Positions 1-9,022 are shown, numbered from the stretch's first letter. The stretch: DNA of 28,405 nucleotides from Clostridium sp. CAG:567 (GCA_000437855.1 FR902193.1:1-28405), one strand, 5' to 3'. Notes: generated from the letters alone by a model not told the origin. Numbers and translations are program-made.

Positions 1-1
1 T

Positions 2-2128
2 GGAGCAGGAACAGCAACAGTAAGCTTTGAAGTAACAGTAAATGAAAATATAGAATTATCAAGTGTAATTAATAAAGCAAAAGTAAATGACAAAGACTCT
101 AATGAAGTAACAACAAAAGTTGTAACATATTACACTATTGAACATTACTATAATAATGTACTTGACTCAAGTGAAACAGTTACATCAGAGGAAAAAGAGA
201 TTGGAACAGTTATAAATGGTGGTTATGAATTAAAAGAAAAAGGTAAATTTAAATTTGTAAGAGATACTGGTTTACCACTTACATTAGTAGCAGATTCTGC
301 GCAAAATGTAATAAAAGTATATTATGAAGAGCCTAACATAACAGCAACAAAAACAAATAACTCAAAAGGAAAGAAACTTGTTGAAGGCGATAAAGTTGAA
401 TATATAATAAATGTTACAAACAACGGAAATGTATCAGGAGATGCAACTATTACAGATGAGATTCCAAAAGGATTAAAAGATGTATCTTTTGTGGAAACAG
501 AAACAGGAAAAAATGATACTGTACAATTAAATGAAACAACTATTACATGGAATGTAAAAGAACTTGGCAAAGATGAAACCAGAAGAATAAAAATTACTGC
601 AACTATAAGTGAAGTAGAGAAAGAAACCACTATAACTAATGAAGTAAAAGTAGATGGTAATAAAACAGATGAAACAACAATTACAGTTACAAAACCAATA
701 ATAGAATCTAGTAAAACAGCAACTACAATATTAAAAAGAGACAACAAAGGAAATGTAATACCAGGTCAAGATTCAACAAAAGCAGAAGTTGGAGACACAA
801 TTATTTATACAATAACAGCTACAAATAAGTCAGATGTGGAATCAGATATTGAAATAAGTGATGATTTATCTAATTTACCAGTAACATTTATAGATGGAAG
901 CATAAAAGTAAATGGAAGTACTTCAACAAAAGCTAAATATGAAAATGGAAAAGTAACATATAAATCAACATTAGCAGCAAATGCAACAGTTACATTAGAA
1001 TTTAGAGTTACAGTAAATGAAGGAACATCGGTAAAAACTGTTATTAGAAATGTTGCAATTGTAAATGGTGAAGAAAAAGATGCAACAACTACAGTAGTTA
1101 AAAAAGTTTGTGTAAAAACAACAGCAGAAACAGTAAATTCATTAGATATGATTTTAGTACTAGATGTTTCAGGAAGTATGAAGGAAAATAGTAGACTAAC
1201 TAATTTAAAATCTGCAGCTAAAAATTTAACAAATAAATTATTTAGTGTACAAACAGATTCTACATTAACACTTATAACATACTCAAAAACAGCTAGTGAA
1301 CCAACAACATATCAATATAACCAAAAAGCTCAAGCATTAAAAGCAATTAAAAATCTAAAAGCAGATGGAGGAACAAACTTCTATAAAGCATTAGAAAAAA
1401 CAATTGATGCTGTAGGAGATAATCCTAATAGAAATACAATAGTTGTATTCTTAACAGATGGTGCACCAACTTTCTATACAAAAGATGGAGAACCAGGAAA
1501 TCATTTAGTAACAAGCTCAAATAGAAGTGATAACAAGAATTATGAAAATAACCTTAGACCACAAATAATCCAAAAAGCACAAGAGCTAAAGGCTAAACCT
1601 AATACAACAATATATTCAATAGGAGTAGGAATTGCTGGAAATGAAGTACAATATGTTGAAAGAGATGTACCAGCAGAATTACAAGGAATATTTGATGGTA
1701 CAAGAGAAGTAGAAATTGGAGAATACTGGAGCAAACAAACAATAACATATCATTATATGAAAGTTAAAACTTATGCGGAATATTTATTAAACAACATAGC
1801 ATCAAGTGGAAGCTATATAAATACAAAAGACATTAATTCAACATTTGATGATATATTTAAACAAGCAACCTCATCTGAGCATATATATATGGCAGAAGAT
1901 GTGCCTGTAACAATAAATATACCAGAAACAAAAACAATTATAAGTGATATACAAGTTAAAATAGGAAATGGTACACCTACAGCATATACATTAAATAAAT
2001 TAAGAAATGGAATTGATGGACTAAAATATACAGATGGTGTAGGATTTACTTGGACAATAACAGACATTAATACATTAAATAAAGAGCTTTATATATCTTA
2101 TACAGTACAAGGTATAGCAAATAATTAA
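2..2128 (+). CDS. Large surface-type protein with MucBP-like, DUF11-like and vWA domains (5' partial)
   Basis: The frame is open from base 2 with no start, so the gene runs in from the left; 708 residues are visible. Residues about 43-110 look like a MucBP-like beta-grasp repeat (starts YYTIEHYY, ends KVYYEE). Two DUF11-like repeats follow at about 112-235 and 236-370, with the typical 'VEGDKVEYIINVTNNG' and 'VGDTIIYTITATNKS' starts. A von Willebrand A domain begins near 382. Its metal-ion-dependent adhesion site is complete: DVSGS (388-392), a Thr in GGTNF (458) and the Asp of LTDGAP (486). The protein ends in a short beta-rich segment without an LPXTG motif, C-terminal membrane helix or basic tail, so the anchoring mode is not visible. 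A surface adhesin or matrix role is inferred from the domains. A GTG at 491 could be mistaken for a start, but it lies inside a DUF11-like repeat and has no ribosome binding site. Confidence 0.85.
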   Translation, partial: GAGTATVSFEVTVNENIELSSVINKAKVNDKDSNEVTTKVVTYYTIEHYYNNVLDSSETVTSEEKEIGTVINGGYELKEKGKFKFVRDTGLPLTLVADSAQNVIKVYYEEPNITATKTNNSKGKKLVEGDKVEYIINVTNNGNVSGDATITDEIPKGLKDVSFVETETGKNDTVQLNETTITWNVKELGKDETRRIKITATISEVEKETTITNEVKVDGNKTDETTITVTKPIIESSKTATTILKRDNKGNVIPGQDSTKAEVGDTIIYTITATNKSDVESDIEISDDLSNLPVTFIDGSIKVNGSTSTKAKYENGKVTYKSTLAANATVTLEFRVTVNEGTSVKTVIRNVAIVNGEEKDATTTVVKKVCVKTTAETVNSLDMILVLDVSGSMKENSRLTNLKSAAKNLTNKLFSVQTDSTLTLITYSKTASEPTTYQYNQKAQALKAIKNLKADGGTNFYKALEKTIDAVGDNPNRNTIVVFLTDGAPTFYTKDGEPGNHLVTSSNRSDNKNYENNLRPQIIQKAQELKAKPNTTIYSIGVGIAGNEVQYVERDVPAELQGIFDGTREVEIGEYWSKQTITYHYMKVKTYAEYLLNNIASSGSYINTKDINSTFDDIFKQATSSEHIYMAEDVPVTINIPETKTIISDIQVKIGNGTPTAYTLNKLRNGIDGLKYTDGVGFTWTITDINTLNKELYISYTVQGIANN

Positions 2129-2135
2129 AATAATA

Positions 2136-2168
2136 AATACAGGTAGTTTCCACACTACCTGTATTTTA
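2136..2168 (+). terminator. Intrinsic terminator of the vWA gene
   Basis: An 11-bp perfect stem (AATACAGGTAG, 2136-2146, with CTACCTGTATT, 2155-2165) has an 8-nt loop and ends in T residues, 8 bases after the stop codon. Confidence 0.85.
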
Positions 2169-2190
2169 AAGATAAAAGGAGTATAACTTT

Positions 2191-2640
2191 ATGAGAATGG
2201 AAAAAAATAGGCAGAGAAGAAAGAAAAGACGATTGATAATTGGTATAATTCTAATTACTTTATTAATAATTTTATCTGCCATATATATGTGGAAAAAAAT
2301 GCAAGAACAACAAGTAGAAAATGAACAAAAGGAAATAGAAGCGAAAATGGAAGAAAATGAAAAAAAGTTAGAAGAAGAAAAAGAATATAATGGAATGAAG
2401 ATAAAAAATATTATAATAAATAAAAATGAAAAAGATATTGAATTAAAAGCAACAATACAAAATACAACATCAAAAGAATTTAAAGCTAAAAAGGTAACTA
2501 TAGTATTTTTAAATGATGAAAAACAAGTTGTTACAAAATATAGATATTATTTAAACAATATAAAAGTGGGAGAAAGTACGGAAATAGAACTAATAGGTGA
2601 GAATATAGGATATGCATCTGATTTTGAAATAAAAGATTAA
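2191..2640 (+). CDS. Single-pass membrane protein with coiled coil and FxLYD-like domain
   Basis: The 149-residue protein begins with a strongly basic stretch (RQRRKKRR) and one membrane helix at about 15-33. A Glu/Lys-rich coiled coil follows at about 36-66. The rest (about 67-149) reads like a small extracytoplasmic beta-sandwich of the FxLYD/DUF3426 kind: 'ELKATIQNTTSKEFKAKKVT', then 'VGESTEIELIG'. The ATG has an AGGAG at 2177-2181. The topology predicted by the positive-inside rule puts the C-terminal domain outside the cell. It follows the vWA gene after a terminator and precedes a promoter, so it is probably monocistronic. Function is not known. Confidence 0.75.
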   Translation: MRMEKNRQRRKKRRLIIGIILITLLIILSAIYMWKKMQEQQVENEQKEIEAKMEENEKKLEEEKEYNGMKIKNIIINKNEKDIELKATIQNTTSKEFKAKKVTIVFLNDEKQVVTKYRYYLNNIKVGESTEIELIGENIGYASDFEIKD

Positions 2641-2648
2641 ATATAAAC

Positions 2649-2677
2649 TTGAAACAATTTATTAATTATAATATAAT
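2649..2677 (+). promoter_or_regulatory. Sigma-A type promoter of the zincin gene
   Basis: TTGAAA (2649-2654), 17-bp spacer, TATAAT (2672-2677). Transcription would start near 2684, which bears on the start codon choice of the following gene. Confidence 0.7.
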
Positions 2678-2704
2678 AAAGAAAAAATGGAGAAAAGGAC
2701 AAAA

Positions 2705-3754
2705 ATGAATTTACAAAAGAAGTTACAGAATTTAGGAATTGAACAAATAGAAAAACTAAGTAATGAATATGTAAGAGCTATTGCATTTAATGTAACAGAA
2801 GCGTTAACATCAGCATTTCCAATAATATATAATGATTACAACAATATTTTTGCTCAACTTATAAATTGTAATATGTATACTGTAAGGATTACAAAACAAA
2901 TTTCAAGTGTAAATTATATATATGAAAATAATAGTATATATATTGATGAAAACATTGATTTAACTACAATAAATGAACAAATAATTCATGAATGTATTCA
3001 CTATATACAAGACAGTAGAAATAAACATGGAAAGCTTGATAAAATTGGTCTATGTAATTTTGGAAGATTTTCAGTATTCGGTTTAGGAATAAATGAAGCA
3101 GCAGTACAATACATATCAGCAAAGACAGTAGAAAATAATACTACAATGCTTGAAAAATATGGGGTTAGAGTAAAAACAATTAGTCCAAATTATTATCCAT
3201 TTTTAACTAATTTAATAGAACAAATAGTGTATTTAATAGGTGAAGATGTTTTAGTAAAAGGAATTTTAAATGATGGAAGAAAATTAGAAGATGAATTATT
3301 AAATACATTTGAATCAAATACTAAAAGAATCATAAATCAATTTGATATTATAATTGATATAAATAATAAACTAAGTACAGAAAATAATCCAGAAAAAATA
3401 AAAATATATCAAGAAGAAATTTCAGCAATGTATATTGACACACAAAATAAAATTTTTAGTACATTTTTTGAAAAGATTTTACCAAAACTTACAACTTGCC
3501 AAGAAGTGGATTATTATATGGATAAAGCAGTTTGCTATAGAGGCTTAATGGGAATAAGTACACAAGAAAGATTTTTATTTGGAAGTTTTTATGATATTAA
3601 GTTAGAAGAATTAATAAGTAAATATGACAGAAAAAAAATTAAAATTAGTAGAAGAAGAGATAGTAACACACTTGCTGTTATATCAAATAATAAAATAATA
3701 AAATTAATAAGAAAAATTGTAGCGTATTTTTCAGCACAAAAAGATAAACAATAA
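2705..3754 (+). CDS. Zincin-like protein with HExxH motif
   Basis: The protein carries an HECIH motif (residues 95-99 from this start), the zinc-binding/catalytic signature of zincin metallopeptidases. A downstream NEAA about 32 residues later could supply the third zinc ligand (Glu), as in gluzincins. No signal peptide or clear membrane segment is seen, so it should be cytoplasmic. The longest reading starts at 2687, but the predicted transcript begins near 2684, which would make that ATG almost leaderless. The ATG at 2705 is preceded by GGAG/AAAAGG at 2689-2698 and is preferred (349 residues). The C-terminal 30 residues are very basic. The family is not one I can name; metal-dependent peptidase activity is inferred only from the motif. 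Confidence 0.7.
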   Translation: MNLQKKLQNLGIEQIEKLSNEYVRAIAFNVTEALTSAFPIIYNDYNNIFAQLINCNMYTVRITKQISSVNYIYENNSIYIDENIDLTTINEQIIHECIHYIQDSRNKHGKLDKIGLCNFGRFSVFGLGINEAAVQYISAKTVENNTTMLEKYGVRVKTISPNYYPFLTNLIEQIVYLIGEDVLVKGILNDGRKLEDELLNTFESNTKRIINQFDIIIDINNKLSTENNPEKIKIYQEEISAMYIDTQNKIFSTFFEKILPKLTTCQEVDYYMDKAVCYRGLMGISTQERFLFGSFYDIKLEELISKYDRKKIKISRRRDSNTLAVISNNKIIKLIRKIVAYFSAQKDKQ

Positions 3755-3755
3755 T

Positions 3756-3795
3756 TAAAAGCGAAAATAAGTAATAATACTTGTTTTCGCTTTTA
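3756..3795. terminator. Bidirectional terminator between convergent genes
   Basis: Arms 3756-3773 and 3778-3795 form an 18-bp stem (one T-G pair) closed by the 4-nt loop ATAA. A-runs lie on the left and T-runs on the right, so it can stop transcription from both sides. The last three bases are the stop codon of the minus-strand gene. Confidence 0.85.
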
Positions 3796-4164
3796 AAATA
3801 ACATATTTAAAATATTTATAACAGCTGTAATGAAAGCAATTTTCCATGAAAGCCTTCCAGTAGTTGTAAAAATATTTTTTACAATTGTTAAATTATAGTC
3901 TTTACGTACAACTAAGGCTAAGCAATTAGGTTCAGGTATATTTTCATTTTTGGGTTCTACTACATTAGAATTAATTGTGTTGTTTTGAGATGAAAAGTCA
4001 GAAACTTCAATATTATTTGATTGATTGAAAAATGAATCTGAATCAGTGCCAAAATCTTTCTCGGCAAAAGCTGCATAACTTGCCTTAACTTCGTTTAAAA
4101 TTTTAACAGCGTAGATTGTAGCATTACTAACAACTTCAGCTTTTTCATTTGGAACTTCTAACAT
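3793..4164 (-). CDS. Small unknown protein with C-terminal hydrophobic segment
   Basis: The 123-residue protein has a predicted helical N-terminus (about 1-40) and an Asn/Ser-rich linker (about 45-75). A hydrophobic C-terminal tail follows (about 103-123, 'LSWKIAFITAVINILNMLF') that could be one membrane helix, giving a tail-anchored arrangement. The start is supported by GAGGTGAT a few bases upstream and by a promoter at 4200-4228. I do not recognise a family. It converges on the zincin gene and shares its terminator. Confidence 0.6.
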   Translation of the reverse strand: MLEVPNEKAEVVSNATIYAVKILNEVKASYAAFAEKDFGTDSDSFFNQSNNIEVSDFSSQNNTINSNVVEPKNENIPEPNCLALVVRKDYNLTIVKNIFTTTGRLSWKIAFITAVINILNMLF

Positions 4165-4199
4165 AATATCACCTCTCTTTTGTATAAATATCTAAGTAA

Positions 4200-4228
4200 A
4201 GTATAACATTCAAAAATATATAAGTAAA
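4200..4228 (-). promoter_or_regulatory. Promoter of the small unknown minus-strand gene
   Basis: On the minus strand TTTACT (4228-4223), 17-bp spacer, TATACT (4205-4200), about 36 bases before the start codon. Confidence 0.5.
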
Positions 4229-4277
4229 GAAAAAACGACAAATTTTGTGCTAACATGCATATATTTTATAAAAACTA

Positions 4278-4306
4278 TTGAAATAAATACCAAAATGTGG
4301 TAATAT
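4278..4306 (+). promoter_or_regulatory. valS: Promoter of the valS leader
   Basis: TTGAAA (4278-4283), 17-bp spacer, TAATAT (4301-4306). The -10 matches only 4 of 6 consensus bases, but it sits just before the T-box leader. Confidence 0.5.
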
Positions 4307-4317
4307 AAATTATAGTT

Positions 4318-4560
4318 TTAAAGGCAAAGAAAAAGAGGAGTAAGTTTTAACTAACTATAAAGAGAACAGAAGTCACCGGCTGAAAGCTTCTGATAGTATA
4401 GAAAACTGAAGGTAGCTTTGGAGCTGATAAATTGAAATAGCAGTAAATTTATCCGTATAACTTGCGTTAAAAGTAACTAAGATTAACAATAAAATTGTTA
4501 AATTAAGGTGGTACCGTGAGAATAATACCTCGCCCTTATTTCAGGGCGAGGATTTTTGTT
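4318..4560 (+). promoter_or_regulatory. valS: T-box leader, valine specific
   Basis: The leader has the hallmark T-box sequence AATTAAGGTGGTACCGTG (4501-4518), which pairs with the tRNA acceptor end in the antiterminator. A terminator follows. Upstream, a long stem-I region contains GGTAGCTTTGGAGC. The GTA at 4412-4414 is in the place expected for the specifier codon and is a valine codon, matching the downstream gene. By the known mechanism, uncharged tRNA-Val binds specifier and T-box and prevents termination. Confidence 0.92.
4528..4560 (+). terminator. T-box regulated attenuator terminator
   Basis: CCTCGCCCT (4528-4536), 6-nt loop, AGGGCGAGG (4543-4551), then a T-rich run. It is the alternative to the T-box antiterminator. 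Confidence 0.9.
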
Positions 4561-4580
4561 TTAATAAGGAGGAATGTGAG

Positions 4581-7220
4581 ATGCACGAATTAGAAGGAAA
4601 GTTTGAACCAAAAACCTTTGAAGAGGAAATTTATAAAAATTGGAATGAAAAGGGCTATTTTAAACCATCTAATGACAAAACTAAAAAGCCATATACAATA
4701 GTAATTCCACCACCAAATATTACTGGTAAATTACACATGGGTCATGCTCTTGATGAGACTTTGCAAGATATTTTAATTAGATATAAAAGAATGCAAGGTT
4801 TTAATACTTTATGGGTTCCAGGAACAGACCATGCTTCAATTGCAACAGAAGCTAAAATAGTTGAAAAACTAAAAGTTGAAGGGATTACAAAAGAAGATCT
4901 AGGTAGAGATGGTTTCTTAAAAAGAGCATGGGAATGGAAAGAAGAATATGGTGGAACTATATTAAATCAGCTTAAAAAATTAGGTTGTTCTTGTGATTGG
5001 TCTAGAGAAAGATTTACAATGGACGAAGGTTTATCTAATGCTGTAAAAGATGTATTTGTTGATTTATATAATAAAGGACTAATTTATAAAGGAAAAAGAA
5101 TGATAAATTGGTGCCCATATTGCAATACTTCAATTTCAGATGCAGAAGTAGAATATGAAGAAGAGCCAACACATTTATGGCATGTTAAATATCCTGTAAA
5201 AGGAGAAGAAGGTAAATTTGTTATAGTAGCAACTACAAGACCAGAAACAATGTTAGGAGATACTGGTGTTGCAGTACATCCAGATGATGAAAGATATAAA
5301 GACTTAGTAGGAAAAACTGTAATATTACCAATTATGAACAAAGAAATTCCTATTATAGCAGACGAGTTTGTAGAAAAAGAATTTGGAACAGGTGCTGTAA
5401 AACTTACACCTGCACATGATCCAAATGATTATCAAGCAGCATTAAAACATAACTTAGAAATTATACCTGTATTTGATGAAGAATTTAAAATGAACAATTT
5501 GGTACCTGAATATAAAGGTATGGATATGTATGAAGCAAGAGAAAAAATAGTTGAAAGATTACAAAAAGAAGGATACTTAGTAAAAATAGAAGACTATACT
5601 CACAATGTAGGAAAATGCTATCGTTGCCACCATACAATTGAACCACATATTTCAGAGCAATGGTTTGTAAAAATGGAACCTTTGGCTAAACCAGCTATTG
5701 AAGCAGTTAGAACAGGTAAAGTAGAATTTGTACCTGAAAGATTTGATAAAATTTATTACAATTGGATGGAAAATATTCAAGATTGGTGTATTTCAAGACA
5801 ATTATGGTGGGGTCACAGAATACCAGCATATTATTGTCAAAAATGTGGAGAAGTTATAGTATCAAAAGAAGAGCCACATAAATGTACAAAATGTGGAAGC
5901 ACAAATTTAAAACAAGATGAAGATACATTAGATACATGGTTTAGTTCGGCATTATGGCCATTTTCAACATTAGGTTGGCCAGAGCAAACCGAAGACTACA
6001 AATACTTCTATCCAACAAGTACATTAGTTACAGGTTATGATATAATATTCTTCTGGGTAGCAAGAATGATATTCTCAGCATTAGAACATACAGGTCAAGT
6101 ACCATTTAACAAAGTATTTATTCATGGAATAGTACGTGATAGCTTAGGAAGAAAAATGTCTAAGAGTTTAGGTAATGGAATTGATCCATTAGAGATTATT
6201 GCAAAATATGGTACAGATGCTTTAAGATTTTCACTAGTTTTAGGAATATCACCGGGAAATGATATTAGATATATGCCTGAAAAATTAGAATCAGCATCAA
6301 ACTTTGCAAACAAGTTATGGAATGCATCAAAATTTGTTTTAAGCAATATGCCGAAAGATGGTTCAAAATTGGCAGAAGATAGATTGCCAGAAAACTTATG
6401 TTATGAAGATAAATGGATTTTATCTAAATTAAATAAATTAGTTAAAGAAGTAACTAATAACTTAGAGAACTTTGAGCTTGGAATTGCAACACAAAAAGTA
6501 TATGACTTTATTTGGAATGAATTCTGTGACTGGTATATTGAAATGGTAAAATCTCGTTTATATGATGAAAATTGCACAACAAAATTTGCTGCACAATATA
6601 CTTTAAACAAAGTATTAAAAGATTCATTAAAATTATTACATCCAGTAATGCCATTTGTAACAGAAAAAATATATATGCAACTATACCATAATGATGAAAG
6701 CATAATGATTTCAAAATGGCCAGAATATACAGAAAGCCTATCATTTGAAAAAGAAGAAGAGCAAGTAGAAAAATTAAAAACAATAATAGTTGGAATTAGA
6801 AATTTACGTACAAACTTAAATGTTCATCCAAGTAAAAAATCTAAATTGATATTTGTAACAAAAACAGCAAATGATATGTTAAAAGAATCAAGTGCAATGA
6901 TACAAAAATTAGGATTTGCAAATGAAATAGATATACAAGAAAACAAAGAAAATATACCTCAAAATGCAATGTCAGTTTTAGCAGATGGAATAGAAGTATA
7001 TATACCATTTGAAGAATTGGTTGATTTAGAAGCAGAAAAACAAAGACTACAAGGTGAAAGAGCAAAACTACTTTCTGAAGTTGCAAGAGGAGAAAAAATG
7101 CTTTCAAATCCTGGTTTTGTAAACAAAGCACCAGAATCAAAAATAAATGAAGAAAAAGCAAAACTTGCTAAATATAAAGAAATGCTAGAAAAAGTTGAAG
7201 AAAGAATCAAAAGCATATAG
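4581..7220 (+). CDS. valS: Valine--tRNA ligase
   Basis: This class I aminoacyl-tRNA synthetase charges tRNA-Val. The 879 residues are the normal bacterial ValRS length. Visible landmarks are the HIGH-type motif in PPPNITGKLHMGH (HMGH 52-55), the editing domain around 'TTRPETMLGDTGVAVHP', a zinc-binding cysteine cluster (CQKCGE...CTKCGS), and KMSKS at 525-529. An anticodon-binding domain follows, then the C-terminal coiled-coil arm (about 810-879) typical of ValRS. The ATG is preceded by AAGGAGG (4566-4572). Expression is controlled by the T-box leader. It ends in its own very strong terminator, so it is probably transcribed alone. Confidence 0.98.
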   Translation: MHELEGKFEPKTFEEEIYKNWNEKGYFKPSNDKTKKPYTIVIPPPNITGKLHMGHALDETLQDILIRYKRMQGFNTLWVPGTDHASIATEAKIVEKLKVEGITKEDLGRDGFLKRAWEWKEEYGGTILNQLKKLGCSCDWSRERFTMDEGLSNAVKDVFVDLYNKGLIYKGKRMINWCPYCNTSISDAEVEYEEEPTHLWHVKYPVKGEEGKFVIVATTRPETMLGDTGVAVHPDDERYKDLVGKTVILPIMNKEIPIIADEFVEKEFGTGAVKLTPAHDPNDYQAALKHNLEIIPVFDEEFKMNNLVPEYKGMDMYEAREKIVERLQKEGYLVKIEDYTHNVGKCYRCHHTIEPHISEQWFVKMEPLAKPAIEAVRTGKVEFVPERFDKIYYNWMENIQDWCISRQLWWGHRIPAYYCQKCGEVIVSKEEPHKCTKCGSTNLKQDEDTLDTWFSSALWPFSTLGWPEQTEDYKYFYPTSTLVTGYDIIFFWVARMIFSALEHTGQVPFNKVFIHGIVRDSLGRKMSKSLGNGIDPLEIIAKYGTDALRFSLVLGISPGNDIRYMPEKLESASNFANKLWNASKFVLSNMPKDGSKLAEDRLPENLCYEDKWILSKLNKLVKEVTNNLENFELGIATQKVYDFIWNEFCDWYIEMVKSRLYDENCTTKFAAQYTLNKVLKDSLKLLHPVMPFVTEKIYMQLYHNDESIMISKWPEYTESLSFEKEEEQVEKLKTIIVGIRNLRTNLNVHPSKKSKLIFVTKTANDMLKESSAMIQKLGFANEIDIQENKENIPQNAMSVLADGIEVYIPFEELVDLEAEKQRLQGERAKLLSEVARGEKMLSNPGFVNKAPESKINEEKAKLAKYKEMLEKVEERIKSI

Positions 7221-7265
7221 CGCAAATAACTGGTAGCCATAGGCTACCAGTTATTTGCGCTTTTT
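7219..7265 (+). terminator. Terminator of valS
   Basis: A perfect stem of 19-20 bp (7219/7220-7238 with 7242-7260/7261) has the 3-nt loop ATA and a T-run. It begins inside the stop codon. Confidence 0.92.
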
Positions 7266-7352
7266 CCTCCTTAGGTTATCAAAAACTTCCTCGTCTTATC
7301 ATAAAATCAACAAAAATATTCTAGAAAATCAATAAATTCCTAAAGAAAAAAA

Positions 7353-7427
7353 TGTCGAAAACTTCCTAAAAAACGACAAAACCTCCTAGTTTTCACTCTA
7401 GCAATAAACTGGAAAAAAATGTATAAT
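7353..7427 (+). promoter_or_regulatory. Control region of the spoIIA operon with Spo0A-box match
   Basis: TGTCGAA at 7353-7359 is an exact match to the core Spo0A binding box. A weaker inverted copy (TTTGTCGTTT on the minus strand, 7380-7371) lies 11 bases on. A TATAAT at 7422-7427 could be the -10 element; no good -35 of the main sigma type lies 17 bases upstream. In relatives spoIIA is activated by phosphorylated Spo0A with sigma-H. The sigma-H elements could not be placed with confidence. Confidence 0.5.
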
Positions 7428-7459
7428 AGGACAAGCAATAACAATAAGGAGGTACACGT

Positions 7460-7783
7460 ATGACAAGTGAATTTGATAAACTAGATAATTGCTTATATAT
7501 TCAAATTACAGATGAAATAGACCATCATACAACAGAAATAATAAGGAGGAAAATGGATAATGAAATTACGAGATTTATGCCTAGAAAAGTTGTGTTTGAT
7601 TTTAGTAAGGTTTCTTTTATGGACAGCGCAGGAATAGGACTATTGATAGGAAGATACAAACTAACTAAAATGCTTGGAGGAATTACAGAAATAAAAAATA
7701 CAAGTAAGTCAATTGAAAAGGTATTAGAAATGAGCGGAATTACTAGAATAATTCCAATTACTCAAAATGGTAAAGTAAGTTAA
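7460..7783 (+). CDS. spoIIAA: Anti-sigma F factor antagonist
   Basis: A STAS-domain protein of 107 residues. The conserved phosphorylation site is in 'FMDSAGIGLLIGRYK' with Ser56 matching the serine phosphorylated by SpoIIAB. When dephosphorylated by SpoIIE it binds SpoIIAB and frees sigma-F in the forespore. The start follows AAGGAGGT. It is the first gene of a three-gene operon; the next gene begins 12 bases after its stop, with the ribosome binding site in the gap. Confidence 0.95.
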   Translation: MTSEFDKLDNCLYIQITDEIDHHTTEIIRRKMDNEITRFMPRKVVFDFSKVSFMDSAGIGLLIGRYKLTKMLGGITEIKNTSKSIEKVLEMSGITRIIPITQNGKVS

Positions 7784-7795
7784 GGAGGGGAAAAA

Positions 7796-8272
7796 ATGAA
7801 AAGTAGGTATGATAATGAAATGGAGCTTCAATTTATAAGTAAATCAAGAAATGAAGCTTTTGCTCGTATTACAGTAGCAGCATTTGCTGCACAATTAGAT
7901 CCAACAATTGAAGAGTTGGCAGATATAAAAACTGCTGTATCAGAAGCCGTTACAAATTGCATAGTCCATGCTTATGAAGATACAGAAGGAATAATAAAAT
8001 TAAGAGCTACATTACTTGACAATGTACTTGAAATAGAAATTTCTGATAATGGAAAAGGAATTGAAGATGTAGAACTTGCAAGAAAACCTTTATATACAAC
8101 AAAGGGAAATTTAGAAAGGTCTGGAATGGGCTTTACTATAATGGAGAGCTTTATGGATGAAATAGAAATTCATTCAGTAGTTGGAATAGGAACAAAAGTA
8201 GTAATGAAAAAAAGAATAAAAAAAGAAGATAACGAAATAATAGAAGAAGAAAAAAATGCTCTAATCAATTAA
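7796..8272 (+). CDS. spoIIAB: Anti-sigma F factor, serine kinase
   Basis: A GHKL-type ATPase/kinase (158 residues). The N box is in 'SEAVTNCIVHAYE' (Glu50, Asn54), the G1 box is DNGKGI (84-89) and the G2 box is GMGF (110-113). It binds and inhibits sigma-F, and phosphorylates SpoIIAA. The last 20 residues are a charged tail. AAGGAGGGG precedes the ATG. It lies between its two known partners, which fixes the identification. Confidence 0.95.
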   Translation: MKSRYDNEMELQFISKSRNEAFARITVAAFAAQLDPTIEELADIKTAVSEAVTNCIVHAYEDTEGIIKLRATLLDNVLEIEISDNGKGIEDVELARKPLYTTKGNLERSGMGFTIMESFMDEIEIHSVVGIGTKVVMKKRIKKEDNEIIEEEKNALIN

Positions 8273-8290
8273 GATAGGAGGCATTTTTTT

Positions 8291-9022
8291 ATGCAAGAAG
8301 AATTTGAAAATAAGATAGAAGACATTATAAAAGCACAACAAGGTGATAAAAATGTAATGCAATACTTAATAGAATCTAATAAAGGTCTTATTTGGAGCAT
8401 TGTTAAGCGTTTTCAAGATAGAGGTTATGAATTAGAAGACTTATACCAAATAGGTGTAATGGGTTTTATAAAATGCATAAAAAGATTTGATAGCAATTTT
8501 GAGGTTCGATTATCTACTTATGCAGTTCCATATATTTTAGGTGAAGTTAAAAGATATATTAGAGATAATGGACCTATAAGAATTAGTAGAAGTTTAAAAG
8601 AACTTGCAATAAAAGCTTTAGAGACCAAAAATGAATATTATAGAAAAACAGGCCAAGAAATTAAAATAGAAGAACTTTCTAAATTACTTGGAACATCTAA
8701 GGAGGAGATTACTCTATCATTAGAGGCATTTCAGCCAATATATTCAATAGATGAACAATTGGGAGATGATGAAAATGATGGATTGAGTTTATTGGATAAA
8801 ATGTCAAGTCATATTGATGAGGCAAATGTTTTAACGAATAAACTTTGTATTCAACAGGCTATTAATAATTTGAAAGATAATGAAAAACAAATAATTTTTT
8901 TGAGATATTATAAAGGAAAAACACAAACTGAAATTGCTAAGATTATGGGTATTACTCAAGTGCAGGTTTCTCGTATAGAAAAACGAGTGCTAGAAAATAT
9001 GAGGGTAAAATTAGCAATTTAA
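8291..9022 (+). CDS. sigF: RNA polymerase sigma-F factor
   Basis: A sporulation sigma factor of 243 residues, also called SpoIIAC. Region 2 is visible in 'DLYQIGVMGFIKCIKRFD' and 'STYAVPYILGEVKRYIRDN'. Region 3 lies around 'RISRSLKELAIKA', and the region 4 helix-turn-helix is 'KTQTEIAKIMGITQVQVS'. It directs early forespore transcription after release from SpoIIAB. AGGAGG precedes the start. It is the third gene of the spoIIA operon, 18 bases after spoIIAB. Confidence 0.96.
   Translation: MQEEFENKIEDIIKAQQGDKNVMQYLIESNKGLIWSIVKRFQDRGYELEDLYQIGVMGFIKCIKRFDSNFEVRLSTYAVPYILGEVKRYIRDNGPIRISRSLKELAIKALETKNEYYRKTGQEIKIEELSKLLGTSKEEITLSLEAFQPIYSIDEQLGDDENDGLSLLDKMSSHIDEANVLTNKLCIQQAINNLKDNEKQIIFLRYYKGKTQTEIAKIMGITQVQVSRIEKRVLENMRVKLAI

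Noticed and set aside
6401..7240. Several long minus-strand frames opposite valS
   Set aside because: They are antisense shadows of the coding strand, low in complexity and without ribosome binding sites.
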